From Thalassotalea sp. 42_200_T64 (GTDB lineage Bacteria; Pseudomonadota; Gammaproteobacteria; Enterobacterales; Alteromonadaceae): 64,000 nt of DNA. The DNA is taken from NCBI GenBank assembly GCA_002162925.1, contig MABC01000032.1, forward strand, positions 6,215 through 70,214. Reading direction: 5' to 3'. The stretch's first letter is position 1, and each line of letters opens with the position of its first letter. The position numbers were made by a program, and so were the translations under genes. Below the pieces are notes generated by a model that saw nothing but the letters and a program-made list of their open reading frames with translations, did no database searches and was not told where the DNA came from. Shown here piece after piece: positions 57,041 through 64,000 of the stretch.

Positions 57041-57559
57041 TCACCATACCACTCGACTGATCCTACTGCATTCAAGATCCTTGTTGTCTTTCTTAGGGCA
57101 ATTTAAGCCACTAGAACCATTACGGTTTTGATCCCAGCGAACAATAATGTTTGCGGTATGCGCCGTGGTGATTATCTCTGCCTGACCAAAAGGCAAAGCA
57201 TTGGCAATTTTTTGTTGCCAGAGCTGTAAATCATATTTAGCAATATTGCCAGAGCTACAAGAGGTAGAGCTGCAATTTACTGATGCGCTTACTTGCTGAT
57301 TAGCCGCTAATTGATAATTTTCCAGGGCTGTCGAATTGGCCGTAATTTGTTCTGCCATTTGCGTGGCAAAACTTGCGGCTTTACTGGCGTAATGAGCATT
57401 TTGCACATCGCGCAGGGCATTAAGTTGCAACTTGGCAACGCCAAACATGCCAAAGGTAATGATCAGCATTGAAATCAACACTTCCAATAAAGAAAAGCCA
57501 CGTTGAAATTTATGCGCGCGGGTTAGTATAGGTAGGTGGGGCGACGTTAAGTTAGCCAT
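57041..57559 (-). CDS. pilV: type IV pilus minor pilin, PilV type
   Basis: This 172-residue protein has prepilin motif RG-FSLLEVLISMLIITFGMFGVAKLQ, diagnostic of PilV, with Cys residues in NCSSTSCSSG and a terminal CPKKDNKDLEC. AAGGA precedes the ATG. It is first of the inverted block, diverging from the second fimT at 57773. Confidence 0.88.
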   Translation of the reverse strand: MANLTSPHLPILTRAHKFQRGFSLLEVLISMLIITFGMFGVAKLQLNALRDVQNAHYASKAASFATQMAEQITANSTALENYQLAANQQVSASVNCSSTSCSSGNIAKYDLQLWQQKIANALPFGQAEIITTAHTANIIVRWDQNRNGSSGLNCPKKDNKDLECSRISRVVW

Positions 57560-57772
57560 TTAATCACATCCTTGTTAATTAAATTCACCTATAAGTAATA
57601 GTTCAAAATCACAGGGTTTACTATTTTTTCGTGCAAATTTATCAAAACAGCGGTTTGCGCTGTGTTATCATCTTTTTGATAGTAATAATTAAAATGCAAT
57701 CTATAGCATCGTATATTGCGCGACAAAGGAAGACTGATTAAGCACAGTAACTCTTAATCAGGATATTGAATT

Positions 57773-58354
57773 ATGAGAAAAATACACGGTTTTACCTTGA
57801 TCGAAGTTCTGGTCAGCATACTCATTTTGACTATCTTGGCAAGTGTTGCTGCGCCGAGCTTTTTACAATCTTTTTCCGATAAAAAATTAGTCAGTGCCAG
57901 CGAAGAACTGTATTCAAACCTGCAACTTGCGCGCTCTGAAGCATTAACACGCTCTGTGCCAATTTACTGGAGTGCCGCCTCATTGGGTACTAAAAACTGG
58001 CAATTTGGCATGAGTGCAGGCGAGTACTGCGATCCTAAAGTCACTTCGAACGTAACGGCAAAGGCGTGTGTATTGACCATTGACGATGGCGATGGTCAGT
58101 TCAGCGCCGCCAACGATCTGGTATTGCATCGTATCGATGGCAGTGAATTTGATGACATTACTCTGAAACGTACCCATAGCACATCATCAGTAGATGCAAT
58201 CACCTTTGATCCCGCCAGAGGCACCACCAGTGTTAAAATGCGTTACTATACCTTAACTTCAGCTTTAGGCAGAGAAGTGAATTTCACCCTTTCAATGATC
58301 GGAAATATCAAAATTTGTTCCGATGATATTACCAATTATAAGGATTGTGGTTGA
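57773..58354 (+). CDS. type IV pilus minor pilin, FimT/GspH type (second copy)
   Basis: This 193-residue pseudopilin has a very short leader MRKIHG and the motif FTLIEVLVSILILT, then the GspH domain with YCDPKV and AKACVLTIDDGDGQ. It is only loosely similar to the fimT at 54414, so it is not a recent duplicate. It leads a second plus-strand cluster, with its TGA stop overlapping the next ATG. Confidence 0.87.
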   Translation: MRKIHGFTLIEVLVSILILTILASVAAPSFLQSFSDKKLVSASEELYSNLQLARSEALTRSVPIYWSAASLGTKNWQFGMSAGEYCDPKVTSNVTAKACVLTIDDGDGQFSAANDLVLHRIDGSEFDDITLKRTHSTSSVDAITFDPARGTTSVKMRYYTLTSALGREVNFTLSMIGNIKICSDDITNYKDCG

Positions 58355-58779
58355 TGCACAATACCCAAACTAAAGGTTTTACCTTAATAGAGTTAATGAT
58401 AACAGTGGCAATCATCGGCATCATTGCCAGCGTCGCTTACCCATCGTTTATTGATATGATGAATAAGTCGAGACGTGCCGACGCCCATAGCGCATTGATG
58501 GAACTGAGTTTAGCGCAGAGTAAATTGCGCGGCAACTGTACCACTTATGGCAGTAGCATCGGCAGCGTCAGCGATTGTGTCAATAAAAAAGTAAAAGGCA
58601 CGAGTAGCAGCGAAAATGGCTACTATGTCTTGACGGTTAGTGGTGCCACGGGCAATGCCTACACGTTAACGGCGACGGCACAAGGTGTTCAGCAAAAGGA
58701 TACCAGTTGCAAATCGATGACCTTAATCGTCAGTCCTTCACAGCCAAAAGGGGTGAAAGCGCCGGAAGCTTGTTGGTAA
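58354..58779 (+). CDS. type IV pilus minor pilin, PilE type (second copy)
   Basis: The upstream frame opens at a TTG (58345), but the ATG at 58354 in a TGATG overlap gives MHNTQTKG-FTLIELMITVAIIG, the proper prepilin leader, and 141 residues. C-terminal Cys residues are in DTSCKSM and PEACW. It is compact and typical of PilE. It follows the second fimT directly, whereas in the canonical order pilE comes last. Confidence 0.88.
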   Translation: MHNTQTKGFTLIELMITVAIIGIIASVAYPSFIDMMNKSRRADAHSALMELSLAQSKLRGNCTTYGSSIGSVSDCVNKKVKGTSSSENGYYVLTVSGATGNAYTLTATAQGVQQKDTSCKSMTLIVSPSQPKGVKAPEACW

Positions 58780-59260
58780 GGTTTTTTGTTCCTTTATCCG
58801 CCATAAAAAAATAATTTAAATTTGGGCTTTTGATCATTTAGTGATAGATTAACCTTAATGGAGAGTAACAATAGCGTTTGAACCTGTAATTAACTAGGTA
58901 TTAGAAATGCTATTTGTTCACAATACAAAGGAAGCGGGTCTGTTAGCTTAGACTAGCAGATTGGGTATTGACCTGGCTTAAAACACATTGCTGTTTTAAG
59001 TGCTCTCTATCTACGCGCGCCTTTTTATTTCAAGAACTCAACTCTTCGTTTAATTAATTTACAGTTTAATGGTTTATAAGAGTTGTAATTTTCGATGATA
59101 TTATTTGATTTATTAAGTAAACAGCACTTGTCTTTGGACAATATCAAAGGTCTACATTGCTGCCAAATTTCTGCTGTTGTCAACCGTTTCTCATCCATCT
59201 TCACCTTTCGGGCTGTTATCACTTTAAGCTCCGTTAGTTTGCCGCGTAATTGGAGTGCTA
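58780..59260. other. 480-base gap with two hairpins inside the second pilin cluster
   Basis: No convincing gene is visible. Two hairpins stand out: TCTGTTAG-loop-CTAGCAGA (58939-58960) and CTTAAAACA-loop-TGTTTTAAG (58977-59000). The gap separates the fimT-pilE pair from pilW-X-V, so it likely holds a promoter or structured leader for the latter. A 65-residue minus-strand frame (59025-59222) lacks support. Confidence 0.5.
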
Positions 59261-60055
59261 ATGAGAACTGAAAAAAACACTATGGCTGGATTTACGCTAA
59301 TTGAATTAATGCTCAGTATGGTATTCGGCTTAATTGTTCTATCAGGGCTAACTTCGGTTTACCTCGCCGTAGTGACCAGCAGTACTGAAACTCTGAAAAA
59401 TACAAAACTAAACAGCCAATTGATGACCATCATGGGCGTTATGGCTGATGATATCCGCCGTGCGGGATACTGGTCGAATAGCAACTTGTTGGCGCCAACC
59501 GATAACCCTTTTAATCAAGTTGATGATTCGCGGTTAGTGATAGTAACGTCGGTGGCGAATAATACGAAAATTGTTGATGACAGTAATGTCGATGGCAGCT
59601 GTATTTTATACAGTTATGATCGGGATGAAGATGGCCTGGTTGATAATAGTTCAAGTAGTTTTGAATACTATGGCTTTCGCCTGATTGGCGGGACAGTACA
59701 AGTCCGTTCATCTGGCTCTGTAACCCAGGGCGACAGTTGTACTAATGGCAACTGGTACGATTTAAGTGATGATGATTTATACCAAATTGACACACTGACA
59801 TTCAATCCAGGTAATTCAAGCTGTGCTAACTCTTCGGAACCAGATGGCAGCGACTCGGATAATGACAGCAATACTGACGTTGATGATGAGGACGAGAAGA
59901 ATTGCTATAAAGTCGCCGCAACTGCAGGCCATGTCACGGTAGAAACCCGAGAAATATTGATAACATTAGCTGGCTCATTAAAGAATGATGCGAGCGTAAA
60001 AGCGCGATATAGCCAATCGGTACGAGTGAGAAATGATTTGGTGAGGCTACGTTAA
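59261..60055 (+). CDS. type IV pilus minor pilin, PilW type (second copy)
   Basis: The GTG at 59255 overlaps the ribosome site itself. The ATG at 59261, five bases after GGAG, gives a 264-residue protein with prepilin motif AG-FTLIELMLSMVFGLIVLSG. A repeated acidic theme is present: YDRDEDGLVDN and, further on, DGSDSDNDSNTDVDDEDEKN, resembling calcium-binding loops. It shares little with the first PilW beyond the N-terminus. Its stop overlaps the next start. Confidence 0.86.
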   Translation: MRTEKNTMAGFTLIELMLSMVFGLIVLSGLTSVYLAVVTSSTETLKNTKLNSQLMTIMGVMADDIRRAGYWSNSNLLAPTDNPFNQVDDSRLVIVTSVANNTKIVDDSNVDGSCILYSYDRDEDGLVDNSSSSFEYYGFRLIGGTVQVRSSGSVTQGDSCTNGNWYDLSDDDLYQIDTLTFNPGNSSCANSSEPDGSDSDNDSNTDVDDEDEKNCYKVAATAGHVTVETREILITLAGSLKNDASVKARYSQSVRVRNDLVRLR

Positions 60056-61290
60056 TGAAAATCTTACAATCATCGCAATTTGGCCTGAAAAAATACAATA
60101 AACAACAAGGCATGGTAGTACTGGCGCTATCGATCATATTATTGCTCCTAATTACCTCCGTATCTTTATACCTGGCTCGTACGCTAATGTTCGAACAAAA
60201 ATTAACCAATAACGGCATTCGTGCCAAGCAGGCATTTGAAGCGGCAGAAGCCGGCTATGCCGTGGCACAAGAATATTTTATCAAAGGCATTGAAGATAAT
60301 ACCGCCGAAGGAAAATATCAGATTTTCGCCAGTATTGCCGACGGTGATGATGATTCTTTTCGCGGCACGCTTAGTGACAGCAGTTTTGCAGTAACCTTAA
60401 CTGAAATCGACGTGGATGGTTTAATTGCAATTGGCATCTCATCCACTGGCACAAGTGCCGATGGCACCGCAAGCAAAATCATAGCTTCTGATGTGGTTGC
60501 CCTTAATCCGATTCCCAATACCCCGGATAACCCGATTAGCACTAAAGGTGCATTTACCATTGGTGGCTCTGTCACGGTGCACAACAGTGAAGGTCACAGT
60601 ACCATTTGGAGTGGTGGCAATGTTGATGTGGGCTCTAACAATGCAACAAAAACCTTGATCGCCGATCCAAATGGTGCAAATTACCCTGCTTGCATGGATA
60701 TTCCCGGCGAATGTTCCACCATCGAATCATCAAACCGTGACATGGCAGGTCTTGATATCGTTGAGCATGACTCAGATTTAGCAAATTTAACTTCTGATGA
60801 AATGTTTGCCAATTTCTTTGGGATGACGCCAGCAGCTTATAAAGACACCATGGCCACCAGAATTATCGACCCGGCCAACCCCGGTCAAGCAAGCGGTGAT
60901 TGCGGAAATTCATGGTCAGGCTGCGCAGACATGGCGCTAAATGAAGTGATTTGGTATGAGGGAAATGTTGATGAAACCGGTAGTAGTATTGGCTGTGCGA
61001 CTAAAGTGACAGGCAATAATGTTTGCTCACAAACGAATCAATATCCTTCGATTGTCATTATTAATGGCGATGCCACATTCAGTGGCACGCCGCATTTTTA
61101 TGGCATTTTATTCGTCATAGGAAACTTAAATGGCACGGGCAATATGACCTTGCATGGCGCCATGGTGACGGCTGCCGAGGCAAACACCGGTAACGGCAGT
61201 TTGGACATTTACTACAATTCCAGGTTACTTGAAAACCTTGAAACTATTGGCCCGCGAGCAATATCTTCGGGCAGTTGGAAGGACTTTTAA
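60055..61290 (+). CDS. PilX-type pilus assembly protein, long form
   Basis: This 411-residue protein has the PilX N-terminus (QQG-MVVLALSIILLLLITSVSLYLAR, no Glu5; then AFEAAEAGYAVAQEYF). It has more than twice the length of the other PilX. The C-terminal half has a beta-solenoid-like look: GAFTIGGSVTVHNSEG, then IVIINGDATFSGTPHFYGIL, VIGNLNGTGNMTLHGAMV. It is translationally coupled to pilW (TAATG) and two bases from the next gene. Confidence 0.83.
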   Translation: MKILQSSQFGLKKYNKQQGMVVLALSIILLLLITSVSLYLARTLMFEQKLTNNGIRAKQAFEAAEAGYAVAQEYFIKGIEDNTAEGKYQIFASIADGDDDSFRGTLSDSSFAVTLTEIDVDGLIAIGISSTGTSADGTASKIIASDVVALNPIPNTPDNPISTKGAFTIGGSVTVHNSEGHSTIWSGGNVDVGSNNATKTLIADPNGANYPACMDIPGECSTIESSNRDMAGLDIVEHDSDLANLTSDEMFANFFGMTPAAYKDTMATRIIDPANPGQASGDCGNSWSGCADMALNEVIWYEGNVDETGSSIGCATKVTGNNVCSQTNQYPSIVIINGDATFSGTPHFYGILFVIGNLNGTGNMTLHGAMVTAAEANTGNGSLDIYYNSRLLENLETIGPRAISSGSWKDF

Positions 61291-61292
61291 AA

Positions 61293-63338
61293 ATGAAACA
61301 GATGAATTTTATGAAAAATGCAGGCTTTAGTCTGATTGAAGTATTAGTCTCACTGGTGATTTTGTCTACCGGCTTGTTAACCATGGCCAATTTTCATAGC
61401 ACAGTGATCAGCGATAGCAGTGATAATAAAAATCGTGGAGAAGCGATAATACTTGCCCAGGAACGACTGGAGCAAATGCGCAATTACACCGACTTAGCGC
61501 GTGATGCGGAAGACTTTGAACAACAATTTCCGTCTAGCACTGAATTTACCAATGCCAGTAGTCATAGTGGCGTGAATGCTCTGTTCACTCGCCAGGAAAA
61601 AATCAGCGATAATGACAATACTAAATATATTACCGTACAAGTATCCTGGCAAACCGCAGCCGATGTCAGCGAATACGTTTCCCTTGAAACCGAATTAACC
61701 TGGCAATCACCGAGTCTGTCAGGCAATTTGGAGACTAGCGCGGCTACCGGCCCGATGGTGCGTTCTGCTACAGGCCGAGCCACTTTAGGTAAAGGTAAAA
61801 TTACCGACGAGGAATTACTAAAAAATGTGGTTTACAGTAACGGTGACACAACCGGGTTATTAGATAAGGGCGATGGTGATTTATTATTGTTATCGGGTAG
61901 CGATGTGGTTTTAACCTTAGAGGATGCCTGTGAAATAGACGATAATAATGAAAGAACCTATGTGCCTTGTACCGGCTTTGTTGAGATTTCTGGCTCGGTC
62001 TATATTGACAGACACTCATCGAGTATAGACATTAATCAAGTTCATGTTATCGCTTCCGATGCAGCATATTGTCAAACTTATTATGTGGTTGATAATCAGG
62101 CTGTTGAGATAAACTCATCGACAGTGAAAGCGTTAACCACAGCCAATGATGATTATGAATACTTTCAATATACCTGTTATTTAGGTGGTGGCTGGCATGG
62201 CAATATCGGCATATTGGTCGATGGGCCAATTTCGGCTTGTATGGGCGATCCTACCGCCAGTCATGGATCTTTAACTCCTAATGTTGCCATCAGGCGTGTG
62301 TATCGAGGCATGGCGTTCGGCTATGAAAGTGATGGTGAGACTGTAGTTGTCGACAGTAATGGCGATACCATTTATTATTCTGTCGGGGTTGCCGATGCCC
62401 TTATATTGCCTGAAGAGGGGCAAGCTGGCCATGATTTTTTGATAGCCAGTTTAACCAGCAGCGATGGTTCCGCCTGTATTACCGCCAGTAATAATCTTGC
62501 CGCTCCGATGTTGCATCCAGATGCAAACCTTTATGGCACAGACGGCGATTTATTTACCGGTGTGCCAACCGACTTTGTCTGTTTAAATCAAAATGACACT
62601 TGGGTTGATAGCACAAAATTGCAGGCTTTTGGCTATGCTATCGAGAATTTCTGTCCATTTAACCCAAGCGATCCGCCATCAGCACAACACATCATTGATG
62701 GCAAAATCCATATAGAAGCCGATAGCTCTTTATTGTCCCAGATATCTGCGATAGAAGCATATACATCTGATGGCTTTTATAACTGTCAAACATATTCACT
62801 GGAATTGATCGGTAGCAAGTATCAAATTTCTTATGAATGCCAAGTGTTTGACTGGGGCGAGGGCTGGACAGGTTACATACAGATCACACCGGATTTATCG
62901 GTGATTAGTTGTACCAGCTATCAGTTGTTTTATACTGCCAGCAACCCGATAACGGTAGACCAGGGGATACCTACATTTAATTGTGTAGCCAGCGACGATA
63001 CGTTACCAGATCCGGAACTAGGAACCGTTGTCATTACCGGCAATATTATCCAATCGGGTTCTGGTCGCTTTGGCAATGTGTCAATGACTGATGGCAGTTG
63101 TGATGTAAGTGGTTCAACCTACACTTGTACCAGCCTTGGGTTTGATGTGGCAACCTACTGGTCAGGATCACTTACTTACTCAGCAAGTAAAAAGCTTGCT
63201 TGTCTTGGTTCACCTAGTGATGATTTGGGTGGGACAATAACGGTTGCTGACGCCAATGCCACAGCAACGCTGCAGCTCAATAGTGTTTCTTCTGGCATCA
63301 TCAATGTTGATGCGACGTTTGCCAATAGTTGTAACTAG
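61293..63338 (+). CDS. PilV-type pilin with a large triple-repeat C-terminal region
   Basis: The ATG at 61293 (AAGGA upstream) gives 681 residues; the upstream TTG is rejected. Residues 1-160 are PilV-like (AG-FSLIEVLVSLVILSTGLLTMANFH). Residues 232-316, 467-540 and 581-637 are three copies of a module with order G-hydrophobic strand, Cys, Tyr-x-Cys, Trp-x-Gly-hydrophobic strand, Cys (C260/C295/W301/C316; C498/C516/W525/C540; C603/C612/W623/C637). It is about four times the size of an ordinary PilV. No PilY1 is present, so it may be a pilus-tip adhesin or sensor. It ends the cluster and is followed by a terminator. Confidence 0.85.
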   Translation: MKQMNFMKNAGFSLIEVLVSLVILSTGLLTMANFHSTVISDSSDNKNRGEAIILAQERLEQMRNYTDLARDAEDFEQQFPSSTEFTNASSHSGVNALFTRQEKISDNDNTKYITVQVSWQTAADVSEYVSLETELTWQSPSLSGNLETSAATGPMVRSATGRATLGKGKITDEELLKNVVYSNGDTTGLLDKGDGDLLLLSGSDVVLTLEDACEIDDNNERTYVPCTGFVEISGSVYIDRHSSSIDINQVHVIASDAAYCQTYYVVDNQAVEINSSTVKALTTANDDYEYFQYTCYLGGGWHGNIGILVDGPISACMGDPTASHGSLTPNVAIRRVYRGMAFGYESDGETVVVDSNGDTIYYSVGVADALILPEEGQAGHDFLIASLTSSDGSACITASNNLAAPMLHPDANLYGTDGDLFTGVPTDFVCLNQNDTWVDSTKLQAFGYAIENFCPFNPSDPPSAQHIIDGKIHIEADSSLLSQISAIEAYTSDGFYNCQTYSLELIGSKYQISYECQVFDWGEGWTGYIQITPDLSVISCTSYQLFYTASNPITVDQGIPTFNCVASDDTLPDPELGTVVITGNIIQSGSGRFGNVSMTDGSCDVSGSTYTCTSLGFDVATYWSGSLTYSASKKLACLGSPSDDLGGTITVADANATATLQLNSVSSGIINVDATFANSCN

Positions 63339-63366
63339 CCTGAACTCGGGATAAGGAAAAATCAAT

Positions 63367-63394
63367 AAAAAACCCGCTCGCTAGCGGGTTTTTT
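63367..63394. terminator. bidirectional terminator between the pilin cluster and nadE
   Basis: AAAAAACCCGCT-CGCT-AGCGGGTTTTTT is symmetrical with A- and T-tracts on the two sides, so it can stop transcripts from both the pilin cluster and the convergent nadE. Confidence 0.95.
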
Positions 63395-63445
63395 GGATTA
63401 GAGTAGGTGACAGTTTTGAGTGGCGTGATGTGGAATGCTTCTTTG

Positions 63446-64000
63446 CTAAAACTGATCATAAATTGTTGGAATAGGCTGACGTTTATGTTGGGTTTTGTGA
63501 TAAATCGAGACGAGCTTTTCCTCGGCATCATTACAGACTTCTTTGCCTTCCAGGAAGTTATCGATATCATCATAACTCAGGCCCAAAGCCGCTTCATCTT
63601 CTTTGCCAGGAGCAAGCTCTTCTAAATCAGCCGTCGGTGGTTTTACGATTAATTTTTCGGGCGCATTTAAGGTTCTGGCCAATAAACGCACTTGTCGTTT
63701 GCTTAAACCAAATAATGGCACCATATCACAGGCACCATCACCCCATTTAGTATAAAAGCCGGTAATGTTTTCAGCACTGTGATCGGTACCTATGACCAGG
63801 CCACCTAAAATACCGGCTATGTGATATTGCATTACCATGCGGGTACGAGCTTTTACATTGCCTTTAGAAAAATCCAATTGATGATCATCGCCATCATGCA
63901 ATCCTGATTCGGTTAACACCTTCACCGCTTCTCGATGTATGCCATCGGCGCCAGCCATGATATTGGTAGACAGGGTTTGGCTTGGTTTAATAAACTCTAA
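63446..64000 (-). CDS. nadE: NH3-dependent NAD+ synthetase, 3' part
   Basis: The open frame reaches the window edge without a start, so about 185 C-terminal residues are seen. The visible part starts [20 protein letters not shown] and contains [63 protein letters not shown] and a terminal [15 protein letters not shown]. All are diagnostic of NadE, which amidates nicotinate adenine dinucleotide using ATP and ammonia. The first ATG in view (63958) is internal. Confidence 0.95.
   Translation of the reverse strand, partial: LEFIKPSQTLSTNIMAGADGIHREAVKVLTESGLHDGDDHQLDFSKGNVKARTRMVMQYHIAGILGGLVIGTDHSAENITGFYTKWGDGACDMVPLFGLSKRQVRLLARTLNAPEKLIVKPPTADLEELAPGKEDEAALGLSYDDIDNFLEGKEVCNDAEEKLVSIYHKTQHKRQPIPTIYDQF

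Noticed and set aside
59025-59222. 65-residue minus-strand ORF within the pilin cluster gap
   Set aside because: No ribosome site, unrelated orientation and no recognised domain; kept as part of the gene-free gap.
61275-61292. Upstream TTG start for the long PilV-type protein
   Set aside because: It lies within the end of the preceding gene without a ribosome site, and adds six residues before a leader that is already complete from the ATG at 61293.
1-64000. CRISPR array, prophage or complete insertion sequence
   Set aside because: No regularly spaced short repeats, phage structural genes, integrases or transposases were seen; the repeats present are small dispersed palindromes and one two-unit tandem.

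Overview
The window is a 64 kb stretch of low-GC gammaproteobacterial chromosome. Gene content and order point to a marine Alteromonadales, most likely the Colwelliaceae (Colwellia/Thalassotalea type). The reasons are a sodium-based energy economy (Na+-pumping oxaloacetate decarboxylase and Na+-NQR), a TRAP transporter, FabV, conserved gammaproteobacterial housekeeping blocks, and dispersed short palindromes of a kind common in that group. The taxonomic call is inference; no rRNA is present.

Layout. (1) 1-1117: a tRNA-Arg(ACG) gene followed by two degenerate copies of its 3' half, each unit carrying a terminator or hairpin, then a MITE-like inverted-repeat element. (2) 1118-4294: oadGAB with a strong terminator. 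(3) 4435-9801: a lipoprotein cyclophilin, a VOC protein, rhlE, an unannotated 57-residue membrane protein, an AmpG-type permease and a hypothetical. (4) 9955-12277, minus strand: rlmG, a yajG-like lipoprotein and a periplasmic cyclophilin in one tight operon. (5) 12368-16426: an AlkB-like gene, bolA and a three-gene TRAP transporter. (6) fabV, then nqrABCDEF. (7) 24286-29155: a COG2509 flavoprotein, fdxA, a DmeF-like metal exporter, a frameshifted YgjP-like metalloprotease gene and a hypothetical. (8) 29404-38151: a DUF6702 protein with an M1 metallopeptidase, zapE, a zinc-type ABC cluster with a frameshifted ATPase gene, a DUF3299 protein, a nonsense-interrupted GNAT gene and a DUF1461 membrane protein. 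(9) 38254-45656: mutarotase, mutH, rppH, ptsP, a TSUP permease, lgt and thyA. (10) 46068-54306: rpsT, then murJ, ribF, ileS, lspA, fkpB and ispH. (11) 54414-63338: two type IV pilus minor-pilin clusters. (12) nadE, running off the right edge.

The most unusual region is 54.4-63.3 kb. The canonical gammaproteobacterial order is ispH-fimT/U-pilV-pilW-pilX-pilY1-pilE. Here fimT stays beside ispH, but the pilV-W-X-E block is on the opposite strand and has no pilY1. A second, divergent set (fimT, pilE, pilW, pilX and an oversized pilV-like gene) follows. The last gene fuses a pilin-type N-terminus to about 510 extra residues holding three copies of a cysteine/tryptophan module, and could be a pilus-tip protein standing in for PilY1.

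Three genes or gene remnants are broken: ABC ATPase by one -1 homopolymer shift, YgjP-like by two, and GNAT by a nonsense codon. The homopolymer cases could be real decay or sequencing error. Several short repeat families are scattered between genes. No CRISPR array, prophage or complete insertion sequence was seen.
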